In this document: positions 7,321 to 16,091 of the stretch, in pieces | Position numbering within the stretch: position 1 is the first letter of the stretch | Layout: each line of letters begins with the position of its first letter | Assembly: GCA_002427525.1 (NCBI GenBank) | Contig: DIRP01000009.1 | Span: 1 to 64,000, forward strand | From: Bacteroidales bacterium UBA5433 | GTDB lineage: Bacteria; Bacteroidota; Bacteroidia; Bacteroidales; UBA932 | Direction: 5' to 3' | DNA: 64,000 nt | Position numbers and translations under genes: made by a program | Notes under the pieces: model-generated | Seen by the model: only the letters and a program-made list of their open reading frames with translations | Database searches by the model: none | Told to the model about the DNA's origin: nothing

Positions 7321-9474
7321 TTATTCGTCTTTCTCTTCTTCTTCGTATTCTTTAAGCAGCCTGTCCTGGATGTCTGCCGGGACTTGTGCGTACTCGGCAA
7401 GTGTCATGGTAAAGCTTGCCCGCCCCGATGTAAGCGAGCTGAGTGTGGTGGAGTACTTGTTCAGCTCTGCCAGCGGAACACGTGCCCTCAGTACCTGGAA
7501 TCCTTTCTCGCTGCTCATGCCTTCAATAAGGGCGCGGCGGTTCTGCAGGTCACTCATTACATCACCCATGCAATCGGAGGGGACCATTACTTCTACCATG
7601 TAAATGGGTTCCATAATCTTAGGTCCTGCTTTTTTGAAAGCTTCCCGGAAAGCATTACGGCCTGCCAGTTTAAAAGATATTTCATTGGAATCGACCGGGT
7701 GCATTTTCCCATCATACACATAACAGTTGATATCGCGGGCATACGAACCGGTAAGGGGTCCCTCTTCCATTTTCTCCATAATCCCTTTCAGGATGGCCGG
7801 CATAAAGCGTCCGTCAATGGAACCTCCCACGATACAGTTGTAGTAAACCAGCTTGCCTCCCCATTCCATCGTATGTTCGTCACGTCCTCTGATGGAAAGT
7901 ACCAGGTCTTTTCCGTCCACTTTAAAACGGGTGTTTTCCGGAGCACCTTCTACGTAAGGTTCAATAAGCATATGCACTTCGCCAAACTGTCCGGCACCGC
8001 CCGATTGTTTTTTATGGCGGTAACTGGAAGCTGCCATTTTAGTAATGGTTTCCCGGTAAGGGATTTTAGGTGACAGCAAATCAACTTCCATTTTGTACGT
8101 GTTGTTGATGTGCCACTTGAGCGTGTTGATGTGGTGCTCTCCCTGCCCGCTGACAATGATTTGTTTCAGTTCTTTGGAATATTCCACAACTATGGTTGGA
8201 TCTTCTGCAGAAGCCTTGTTCAGGATTTCTCCCAATTTTTCATCGTCTTTTTCTGATTGGGCTTTAATGGCCGTTCTGAATTTAGCAGGCGGGTAAGCAA
8301 TAGGGGCAAATTCCCAGTCCTTGCCACCTCCGTTAAGGGTGTGGTTTGATTTAGCACTTTTAAGCTTAACGGTACAACCCATATCGCCGGCAACCAATTC
8401 TGTTACCTTTTCGCGCTTTTTCCCGGCAGCCACAAATAACCCCGAAATCCTCTCCTTGGTACCGTTGTTAGCATTTACCAGGTCCATGGCTTCTGTAATT
8501 TTACCGGACATTACACGAAAATAGGCAATGTCTCCCAGGTGTTGTTCCTGGCTGGTCTTATAGATGTAAAGCGAGGGAACTCCCTTAACATCACAGGGGA
8601 TTTTTTCACCGGATACGGTGGTGGCAGTAGTCAGTCCCGGATGAGGGGCAATGAGTGTTATCAGCTCCATCAGGCGTTTTACGCCAATGTCTTTTTTCCC
8701 CGAAACAATCACCAAGGGCATCAGTTCGCATTTGCGAAATCCAATAACCAGACCTTGTGCAATTTGCTCGGGTGTAAGGCTTCCTGCTTCAAAAAAGACT
8801 TCCATCAGTCCTTCGTCTGCCTCTGCAGCACGCTCAATCAGTTCTGCGTGCAATTCATCTGCCTTGTCGGCCAGTTCTGCAGGAATATCCAATTCTTCAC
8901 GTGTGCCGCTATCGTCTGTAAAACGGTACATTTTCATTTGAAGAACGTCCACATAAGCATTAAAAGCCAGCCCTGTTTCTACAGGAAATTGAATGAGACA
9001 CACTTTGCTTCCGAAGGCTTCTTTCAAAGAATCCAGGCTGGCGTCCCAGTTGGCTTTTTCGTGGTCCAGCTGACTGATAGCCAGGAAAAGCGGTACGTTG
9101 TGTTGTTCTGCGTAGCGGGAAAAAATCTCAGTTCCCACCTCTACGCCATGCTGGCCGTTGACAAGCATTACGCCCGAGTCTGCGACCCTGAAAGCCGATA
9201 TAAGACCGCCAATGAAATCGTCAGAGCCCGGTGTATCTATGAAGTTCAATTTATGGTCTTGGTACTCTGTATAAAAGAGCGTAGGATAAATGGACCTCTG
9301 ATACAATTGTTCTATTTCCGTATTGTCGCATACGGTATTTTTGGCTTCAACGGTTCCACGACGGTCAATCACTTTGCCTTCCAGCATCATAGCTTCGGCA
9401 AGGGTGGTTTTGCCCGATTTCGTATTTCCCATCAGAACCACATTGCGAATTTGTTCTGTTGTATAAGTTTTCAT
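7321..9474 (-). CDS. EF-G paralog with degenerate GTPase motifs (EF-G2-like)
   Basis: The 717-residue protein has the full five-domain layout of elongation factor G but an altered G domain. G1 is GNTKSGKTT (16-24). G3 is DTPGSDDF (80-87), with Ser84 where canonical factors have the catalytic histidine. G4 is SQLD (134-137) instead of NKxD, so both the usual catalytic residue and the guanine-specificity residues are changed. Domains IV and V look complete. From general knowledge, gut Bacteroides carry an EF-G2 that supports translation with little or no GTPase activity; this protein fits that description. Alternatives such as a tetracycline-resistance ribosome protection protein are less likely because of the changed G3 and G4. 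First gene of the run with lolD and the methyltransferase. Confidence 0.9.
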   Translation of the reverse strand: MKTYTTEQIRNVVLMGNTKSGKTTLAEAMMLEGKVIDRRGTVEAKNTVCDNTEIEQLYQRSIYPTLFYTEYQDHKLNFIDTPGSDDFIGGLISAFRVADSGVMLVNGQHGVEVGTEIFSRYAEQHNVPLFLAISQLDHEKANWDASLDSLKEAFGSKVCLIQFPVETGLAFNAYVDVLQMKMYRFTDDSGTREELDIPAELADKADELHAELIERAAEADEGLMEVFFEAGSLTPEQIAQGLVIGFRKCELMPLVIVSGKKDIGVKRLMELITLIAPHPGLTTATTVSGEKIPCDVKGVPSLYIYKTSQEQHLGDIAYFRVMSGKITEAMDLVNANNGTKERISGLFVAAGKKREKVTELVAGDMGCTVKLKSAKSNHTLNGGGKDWEFAPIAYPPAKFRTAIKAQSEKDDEKLGEILNKASAEDPTIVVEYSKELKQIIVSGQGEHHINTLKWHINNTYKMEVDLLSPKIPYRETITKMAASSYRHKKQSGGAGQFGEVHMLIEPYVEGAPENTRFKVDGKDLVLSIRGRDEHTMEWGGKLVYYNCIVGGSIDGRFMPAILKGIMEKMEEGPLTGSYARDINCYVYDGKMHPVDSNEISFKLAGRNAFREAFKKAGPKIMEPIYMVEVMVPSDCMGDVMSDLQNRRALIEGMSSEKGFQVLRARVPLAELNKYSTTLSSLTSGRASFTMTLAEYAQVPADIQDRLLKEYEEEEKDE

Positions 9475-9515
9475 GCAGTAAAACGTTTTATTTGTTTCGG
9501 CCTAATACAGGCCGT

Positions 9516-9523
9516 CAAAGGTA
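9516..9523 (-). promoter_or_regulatory. -7 promoter element for the EF-G paralog operon
   Basis: Minus-strand TACCTTTG, a full TAnnTTTG match, 41 nt before the ATG at 9474. Confidence 0.6.
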
Positions 9524-9536
9524 ATCATTTTTCCTT

Positions 9537-9544
9537 TATCTTTG
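9537..9544 (+). promoter_or_regulatory. -7 promoter element for the S46 peptidase operon
   Basis: TATCTTTG, a full TAnnTTTG match, 35 nt before the ATG at 9580 and divergent from the element at 9516-9523. Confidence 0.6.
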
Positions 9545-9579
9545 TGAGATTATCACAATTCTAAAAAGAAACAAACCGT

Positions 9580-11730
9580 ATGAAAAAAACAAGTTACATC
9601 CTGTGTGCATTGTTACTTATGAGCGGAACTTTGCGTGCAGACGAGGGTATGTGGTTGCTGCCGCTTCTCAACCAGCTAAATATTAAATCTATGAAAGAAG
9701 CCGGGCTCAGGCTTAGTGCAGAAGATATATACGATATCAACAAATCCAGCCTGAAAGACGCCATTGTTATTTTTGGCGGAGGCTGTACGGGAGAAGTGGT
9801 TTCTCCGGAAGGATTATTGCTAACAAACCACCATTGCGGCTACGGAACCATCCAGGCGCTGAGCAGCGTAGAGCACAATTACTTACGAGATGGATTCTGG
9901 GCAAGGAACCGGGGTGAAGAAATCCCGGCACCGGGACTGCAGGTTGTGTTTATGGAACGGATGAGTGATGTGACAAAAGAAATGCTGGCGGTACTGGATA
10001 CCTGCACCACAGAAGAAAGCCGTTCGGCAACAGAGTCCCTGCTAAACAAACAATATGCAGAAAAAGCCAAAGAAGAAAATCCGCATTTTATGGGCAGGGT
10101 CTATAGCATGTACGGAGGCAACCAATACTATTTTGTAATTTATAAAACATACCGGGACGTGCGTTTGGTGGGAACACCCCCGTCGTCTATCGGAAAATTT
10201 GGAGCCGATACAGACAACTGGATCTGGCCGCGTCAAACGTGTGATTTCTCCATGTTTCGCATTTATGCCGGCCCGGATAACGAACCGGCCGAATACGCTC
10301 CGGAAAACCGTCCTTATCAATCCAGACATTCCTTGTCCATAAGCCTGAAAGGTGTGCAAGAGGGAGATTTTGTGATGACCCTGGGTTACCCCGGAACTAC
10401 TACCCGGTACATGACCTCTGTGGAAGTGGACCGCCAGGAACAGTTGACCAACGGGATTGGCATTGAAGTACGGACCATCCGCCAGAACGTGATGCTGGAA
10501 GACATGCTGGCAGACCCCAAAGTACAATTGCAATACGCCAGCAAATACTCGGGAAGTACCAACGCCTGGAAGAAATGGACCGGCATGAATGAAACATTTA
10601 AAAAACTGAACGTACGTTCACGCAGGGCAGAAGAAGAAGCCGTGTTCAACAGCTGGGTACAGGCCAAAACAAGCCGACGTGAAAAATACGGTACAGCCCT
10701 TGCCGATATTGAAGAATCTGTCAAAGGACAATGGGATATGTTGTATGTAAGCCGTTACCTGGCAGAAGCCTTGCGCAACATAGAAATCAGCGCCTTTGCC
10801 GGACGTCTTTTCGGACGCACCGGAAAAGACGGACAGGTAGATGCTGAAAATCTGAAAAATCAGGTGAACCGGTTTTTTGTCAATTACAACCTCCCCACAG
10901 ATTTGAAGGTAACTAAAGCTATGCTGAAAATATTTGCCCAACGGGTTGAAAAAGAACAGTACCCAACCGTTTATACGACTATTGAAACGGAATATTCCGG
11001 CAATATTGACGCCTATGTGGAAGACCTGTTTGCAACATCTGTTTTTGCCGGACAGGACAAATTGTACGCCCTGATTGACCGCCTGGCTGCCGAGGAAACA
11101 CGGGAAGAGGCCCTGGAAGAAATACATAACGACCCCGCCTGGTTGTTGGGACAGTCTGTTAATGAAAAAAGCATGGAATGCCAACGGGCCATCATGCCGT
11201 ACTACGGACAGTATGCCCGCGGACACCGGAACTTCATTGCAGGCATGATGGAAATGAGAAAAGACGAAGCTTTGTATCCCGATGCCAACTTCTCAATGCG
11301 ACTGACTTATGGCAATGTCTTAACATACAGGCCTCGTGATGGTGTTATCTATGATTATTACACCACCTTGACAGGTGTTATGGAAAAAGAAGACCCCGAC
11401 AACTGGGAATTTGTAGTGCCTGAAAAACTGAAAAAACTCTACCACACAAAAGATTACGGCCAATATGCTCTTCCGGGAGAAGAAGTGGTAACCGGCTTTA
11501 TTGCCAATACAGATATTACCGGAGGTAATTCCGGCTCACCCGTACTTAACGCAGACGGGGAACTTCTTGGCCTGGCTTTTGATGGTAATTGGGAATCCAT
11601 GAGCGGCGACGTGATTTTTGAGCCTGAGCTGCAGCGTTGCATTGCCGTCGATATCAGGTACGTGTTATTTATCATGGAGAAATATGGAGAAGCAGGCTAC
11701 CTGCTTAACGAAATGGATATTAAAAAATAA
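9580..11730 (+). CDS. S46 family dipeptidyl-peptidase, DPP7-type
   Basis: A secreted serine exopeptidase that removes dipeptides from oligopeptide N-termini; in anaerobic Bacteroidetes this feeds amino-acid fermentation. A signal peptide covers residues 1-20. The catalytic histidine lies in TNHHCG (82-87) and the serine in GGNSGS (Ser651). In the S46 family the residue 18 positions after that serine decides specificity: Arg marks DPP11 (acidic P1), Gly marks DPP7 (hydrophobic P1). Here it is Gly669, in AFDGNWE, so I call it DPP7-type. Length 716 residues, normal for the family. The Mrp-like gene follows after 3 bp. Confidence 0.95.
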   Translation: MKKTSYILCALLLMSGTLRADEGMWLLPLLNQLNIKSMKEAGLRLSAEDIYDINKSSLKDAIVIFGGGCTGEVVSPEGLLLTNHHCGYGTIQALSSVEHNYLRDGFWARNRGEEIPAPGLQVVFMERMSDVTKEMLAVLDTCTTEESRSATESLLNKQYAEKAKEENPHFMGRVYSMYGGNQYYFVIYKTYRDVRLVGTPPSSIGKFGADTDNWIWPRQTCDFSMFRIYAGPDNEPAEYAPENRPYQSRHSLSISLKGVQEGDFVMTLGYPGTTTRYMTSVEVDRQEQLTNGIGIEVRTIRQNVMLEDMLADPKVQLQYASKYSGSTNAWKKWTGMNETFKKLNVRSRRAEEEAVFNSWVQAKTSRREKYGTALADIEESVKGQWDMLYVSRYLAEALRNIEISAFAGRLFGRTGKDGQVDAENLKNQVNRFFVNYNLPTDLKVTKAMLKIFAQRVEKEQYPTVYTTIETEYSGNIDAYVEDLFATSVFAGQDKLYALIDRLAAEETREEALEEIHNDPAWLLGQSVNEKSMECQRAIMPYYGQYARGHRNFIAGMMEMRKDEALYPDANFSMRLTYGNVLTYRPRDGVIYDYYTTLTGVMEKEDPDNWEFVVPEKLKKLYHTKDYGQYALPGEEVVTGFIANTDITGGNSGSPVLNADGELLGLAFDGNWESMSGDVIFEPELQRCIAVDIRYVLFIMEKYGEAGYLLNEMDIKK

Positions 11731-11733
11731 AAA

Positions 11734-12603
11734 ATGGGAAAAATAGATTATGCGGCTATGAAGCCGGCACAGCCAAAACAGCCAAAAACACCTAAAAAAG
11801 AAACACCGGAAACAGATGTGATAAATGGCATGAAGGGAGTAAAACACGTAATTGCCATCGCAAGCGGTAAAGGAGGCGTAGGAAAATCTACCGTGGCCGT
11901 CAATTTGGCAGTAGCCCTGGCCCTGGAAGGGTATAAAGTGGGACTGGCAGATGCCGATATTTACGGACCTTCCGTACCTGCCCTTACCGGAACAGAAGAC
12001 CAACAACCGGGCGTAGAACCTATAGATGACAATGTCCAGGTATTTGTCCCGGTTGAAAAATTTGGCGTCAAATGGATGTCTATCGGATACTTTGCCAAGC
12101 CGGATCAGGCGCTTATTTGGCGAGGCCCCATGGCCAGCAATGCCTTAAAACAACTGTTGCAACAAACCCGCTGGGGAGAACTGGATTTTCTGCTGGTTGA
12201 CCTGCCTCCGGGGACAGGCGATGTCCACCTGAGCCTGATGCAGGATATCCCGCTAAGCGGAGGTATTGTGGTTACCACACCTCAGCATATTTCGGTAACC
12301 GATGTGGAGAAATGCCTGAACATGTTCTTCCACAAAGACCTGAACACACGTGTTCTGGGACTGGTGGAAAACATGGCCTGGTTTACACCGGAAGAACTTC
12401 CCGATAATAAATATTATATTTTTGGAAAAGGTGGTGCCACCGGCCTTTCCGAAAAATACGGATTGCCCGTACTGGCCGAAATTCCCATTGTTCAGAGTGT
12501 CGGAGAACGGGCAGACCTGGGTATTCCGTCCGCCAACGACAAAAATCCGGCCGGAGCTGCCTTCAAGGAGTTGGCTGCCGAAGTAATTAAACTGTTACTG
12601 TAA
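11734..12603 (+). CDS. Mrp/NBP35-family Fe-S carrier ATPase lacking the N-terminal DUF59 domain
   Basis: A deviant Walker A P-loop ATPase (SGKGGVGKST, residues 44-53) of the ApbC/Mrp family, which binds and delivers Fe-S clusters in the cytoplasm. DADIYGPSVP and DLPPGTGDVHL are typical. The common bacterial form of about 360 residues starts with a DUF59 domain; here that region is replaced by a 35-residue Lys/Pro/Thr-rich leader, leaving 289 residues. The CxxC pair seen near the C-terminus of many homologues is also absent (the segment following NMAWFTPEELP has none). A free-standing DUF59 protein is encoded at 60839-61162. Begins 3 bp after the peptidase gene. Confidence 0.92.
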   Translation: MGKIDYAAMKPAQPKQPKTPKKETPETDVINGMKGVKHVIAIASGKGGVGKSTVAVNLAVALALEGYKVGLADADIYGPSVPALTGTEDQQPGVEPIDDNVQVFVPVEKFGVKWMSIGYFAKPDQALIWRGPMASNALKQLLQQTRWGELDFLLVDLPPGTGDVHLSLMQDIPLSGGIVVTTPQHISVTDVEKCLNMFFHKDLNTRVLGLVENMAWFTPEELPDNKYYIFGKGGATGLSEKYGLPVLAEIPIVQSVGERADLGIPSANDKNPAGAAFKELAAEVIKLLL

Positions 12604-12644
12604 TCGGTAAGCAACCAAATACACTGTTTTTACGTCTTTGTGGT

Positions 12645-15600
12645 ATGAAAAAGATCATCACCTCTCTTTTTGTTGTGTTTTCGCTGTTGCTTGTAACCGG
12701 TTGTGAAGATGAGCCGTTTATCAAAGCAACACCGCAAACGGTTTCCTTTCCACAGGAAGGCGGAACACAAACCATCAACCTGAGTACCAACAGCATTTCG
12801 TGGACAGCCTCTGTCTCCGGCAAAGGTTTCTCTGTAAGCCCGTCTTCCGGGTCGGGGAATGCCACCTTGCAACTGAAAGCATCCGCGGCCACCTCTTCAT
12901 CTGATGGAACGGGAACGCTGACTGTTAAAAGCGGAACCATGCAAACGGTGGTAACCATAACACAAAGTGCACGCAATACATTAATTGTCAAAGGAACAAA
13001 CTCGGTTGAAGCAGAGGGAGGTGCCTATACCCTTGCCCTGGAATACAACACAACCTACTCTGTGGAAGTAGATGCCGCAGCCAAATCGTGGATTCAATAC
13101 ACAGGTACCCGGGCCATGTCTACTGCCACCCTGGAATTCCTGATTGCTTCCAATCCCGGGGCTCCGCGTTCAGGCAAAATTGAAGTCCGGGACAATGCCG
13201 GAATTGCCGAAACACAAGTTTTTGTTTTTGAACAGAAAGAGAGCCTGCTCCGCTCCGCGCTGATGGATTTGTACAACAACCTGGACGGAGAACATTGGAA
13301 CAAAACAGAAAGTACGTATTGGAATACCAACGAGCCTATAAGTTCCTGGGGAGGGGTTACTGTGGAGGAAGAAAAACTTATAGGGCTGAATCTAAGCGGT
13401 TTTGGTTTAAAGGGAGCCTTCCCTGCCGGCCTGAGCGACTTAACGGATTTGCAAACATTGGACCTGAGTTCCAACAATCTGAGCGGCTCGTTGCCTGTTG
13501 CTATGGGCAAGCTGGACAACCTGAAAGTGTTGGTACTAAGCCATAACGAAAAAATAAATGGTTCGCTTCCGGCTGCATGGAGCGGTATGACATCCCTGGA
13601 AAGGTTTGAGCTGACACATACGCAGCTGGAAGGTACCATTCCTGCGCAGATTTTTGAAAAATGGAAACACCTGCATACGTTTAAAATCAATAACAACCCC
13701 AACCTGGGGCTGGAGGGTACGTTACCCTTAGCATTGGGAGCGCTGGAAACAAGTGCGGAATCCTTATTCCTGCATTTGCATAACTGCGGATTTGAAGGAG
13801 GTATTCCGGAAGAATGGGCCGGTATTCCGGCTGTCTGTGAAGAATTGTTCCTATACGGAAACAAGCTTACAGAGCCGGTACCCCTGTCTATCCAGGCGCA
13901 TCCTTCCTGGGCAGACAAATGGGACGTATGGCCGGACGAAAACACCCACGGTATTCGTACCCAACAAGGTAATGTTTTTCTGGAGCTGGAACAAGTCCCC
14001 GATGCCCAGCGCGATTGCCTGATGGCTTTGTACATGGCACTGGGTGGGGAAAACTGGACAAAAGGGAAACATTGGGGTTCCGACCTGGATATTGACCAAT
14101 GGGAGGGGGTAACCGTAGCCGATGAAGCGGTAACAGGATTAAATCTGAGCAATTTTGGATTAAAGGGTTCGTTGTCTTCACGCATTGAGGAGCTGACTTC
14201 GCTAAAAAACATAGATGTGAGCAACAACCCCGGCCTGGAGGGTACATTACCTAAAGAACTGGGGAATTTGCCCAACCTGACGGTCTTGAAGGCTTCCGAA
14301 AGCCAAATTACAGGCCCGCTGCCTGCAGAAATGGGAAACCTTAAAAAACTGACCGAACTGAATCTGAGCCATACCAACATAAACGGAACCATCCCTAAAG
14401 AATGGGCGGAAATGACAGCACTCGTTTCATTGGATATATCGTATGCAGCGCTATCCACCCCCTTGCCTGCAGAAATTTTCAACGGCTGGAAAAATATCCG
14501 GTTGTTGCAGCTGAACAACAACCCCAACCTAAAGGGCGAACTTCCGGAGGCATTGGGAAGCATGACTACAAAAGCAGCTGATCTTTCCATCTACCTGCAC
14601 GAGTGCAACTTTACGGGAAGTGTTCCGGAAGCATGGAGCAACCTGCCCGGCATTACCGCACGAATAGCTGTTTATGAAAACAAGCTGACAGGGAAAATAC
14701 CGGCCGCTATCATTCAACACCCCTGCTGGGAACAATGGGATGCCTATAAAGACAACTCAAGTACGCACTACATCCGCAGCCAGCAGAATAGTGTTTTGCT
14801 GGATTTGGAATACGTAGCGCCTACGGTAAGCACCATAACGCTTGACGAGTTGTTGTACAATAAAATTACCGTTTCTGCTACTATAGAAAGACAAGGAAGT
14901 CACCCGGTAACGGAACGCGGCATCAAATACAACAATGCTAAAAAACAGTATAAAAGCGGTGGTACGGGAGCATACTCCGTTGAACTGAGTGTTAGTGCAA
15001 ACACCACGTATACCCTGCAGGCTTATGCCGTAAGCGATGGAAAAACGGTTTCCGGTCCGGAAATGACTGTAACCACCCCTAAGCACAGCGAGCTTACCAT
15101 AGTACTTGCATGTGAGGACGAGAACATTGTCATTGCGAACGCCACTATTTACCTGAAACAGCTCCCGGAAGAAACCGCAACAAACAACGCCGTACGGTCT
15201 GCTGTAGCAAGTGCCGGGTCAGAGGGCAAAGAATACAAAACAAAAAGTAATAATTTTGGAGAAGTGCCGACTCAAAACATAGAACCCGGCACGTATGGAA
15301 TGCGCCTGGCATACGACGATGTCTATACAAATCCCGGTATTGTCAAAGACTTTTATACCCTGCTTACCGTACCGGAAGGGAATAGCACCCTTACCATAGA
15401 GAACATCCCCACCATGCCCTCTACATCGCAAACCTTGACTTTGTTCCAACCCAATGCAGGCATCAGACCGTTTGCCTCGGAGACACCAAACGACAACGTG
15501 GTGGCTATGGTAATGATGAACGAAGACTTCGTCCGCCCATACAAGGGCAAAGTTCTGGAAAACATCCTGTTTTGTCCGGCAGACGCTTCGGCTGCTATTC

Positions 15601-16091
15601 TCATTATTGCTCAAAGCGAGGATCAGCTCACAGAGATTTATGAAGCTTTTCTTACTTTTTCAGATACTACAAACTTTGATCCTACGAAGTATATAGGTTT
15701 TATTGAAAACCTGTCCAAACACATTATCATGATAGAGAACGTACTGCCGGGAAGGACAAACCTTATCTCACAAAGTGAAAACTGCCTAAAACGCATCATG
15801 ATTGACAGAATGAAAGAGTCGGGGAATTGGGACGGGGGGACGGTTCCACTTAAAAACTTATTTACAGAAAATTATGTCCTAAAGATAGAGGATGGAGACG
15901 AGCTGTGGCTGAACTTAATTCTGACACAACAAGGAATGCGCCCGGTGTTGATGACAGACGGCGACGGGCCGTCCGTTTCGGGAGGAAATCTGATTGGTCT
16001 GGGCTCGGGGCAGGGAAACTCCGGCCAGGCAACTACTCTGAAAGATTTGGGGTACAATGGCAACTGGCACCTGGGGGTTACCGTAAAATAA
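12645..16091 (+). CDS. large surface lipoprotein with BACON domains and two plant-type LRR modules
   Basis: The 1148-residue protein starts with a lipoprotein signal peptide whose modified cysteine is Cys20, followed at once by EDE, an acidic patch like the Bacteroidetes surface-export signal. Residues about 25-200 form two BACON-like beta domains. Two homologous modules of about 250 residues follow (about 205-455 and 456-730), each starting with a conserved DLYNNLDGEHW / ALYMALGGENW helix and continuing with leucine-rich repeats of the LxGxIP type. The rest (about 735-1148) is beta-rich and unrecognised. A ligand-binding or adhesin role on the cell surface is inference. The gene follows the Mrp gene by 41 bp and its 3' end overlaps the convergent transporter gene by 14 bp. 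Confidence 0.88.
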   Translation: MKKIITSLFVVFSLLLVTGCEDEPFIKATPQTVSFPQEGGTQTINLSTNSISWTASVSGKGFSVSPSSGSGNATLQLKASAATSSSDGTGTLTVKSGTMQTVVTITQSARNTLIVKGTNSVEAEGGAYTLALEYNTTYSVEVDAAAKSWIQYTGTRAMSTATLEFLIASNPGAPRSGKIEVRDNAGIAETQVFVFEQKESLLRSALMDLYNNLDGEHWNKTESTYWNTNEPISSWGGVTVEEEKLIGLNLSGFGLKGAFPAGLSDLTDLQTLDLSSNNLSGSLPVAMGKLDNLKVLVLSHNEKINGSLPAAWSGMTSLERFELTHTQLEGTIPAQIFEKWKHLHTFKINNNPNLGLEGTLPLALGALETSAESLFLHLHNCGFEGGIPEEWAGIPAVCEELFLYGNKLTEPVPLSIQAHPSWADKWDVWPDENTHGIRTQQGNVFLELEQVPDAQRDCLMALYMALGGENWTKGKHWGSDLDIDQWEGVTVADEAVTGLNLSNFGLKGSLSSRIEELTSLKNIDVSNNPGLEGTLPKELGNLPNLTVLKASESQITGPLPAEMGNLKKLTELNLSHTNINGTIPKEWAEMTALVSLDISYAALSTPLPAEIFNGWKNIRLLQLNNNPNLKGELPEALGSMTTKAADLSIYLHECNFTGSVPEAWSNLPGITARIAVYENKLTGKIPAAIIQHPCWEQWDAYKDNSSTHYIRSQQNSVLLDLEYVAPTVSTITLDELLYNKITVSATIERQGSHPVTERGIKYNNAKKQYKSGGTGAYSVELSVSANTTYTLQAYAVSDGKTVSGPEMTVTTPKHSELTIVLACEDENIVIANATIYLKQLPEETATNNAVRSAVASAGSEGKEYKTKSNNFGEVPTQNIEPGTYGMRLAYDDVYTNPGIVKDFYTLLTVPEGNSTLTIENIPTMPSTSQTLTLFQPNAGIRPFASETPNDNVVAMVMMNEDFVRPYKGKVLENILFCPADASAAILIIAQSEDQLTEIYEAFLTFSDTTNFDPTKYIGFIENLSKHIIMIENVLPGRTNLISQSENCLKRIMIDRMKESGNWDGGTVPLKNLFTENYVLKIEDGDELWLNLILTQQGMRPVLMTDGDGPSVSGGNLIGLGSGQGNSGQATTLKDLGYNGNWHLGVTVK

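Noticed and set aside
7321..9474. Tetracycline-resistance ribosome protection protein
   Set aside because: Such proteins keep canonical G3 and G4 motifs; this protein has altered ones and is closer to the EF-G2-like paralogs.
8539..9564. Long plus-strand frame (341 codons) opposite the EF-G paralog
   Set aside because: It is antisense to a clearly coding gene, is rich in Phe, His and Cys, and has no domain or start signal.
13094..14590. Long open frame (498 codons) on the minus strand inside the LRR gene
   Set aside because: It is the antisense of well-supported leucine-rich repeats and has Ser/Pro/Leu-rich low-complexity content with no family features.
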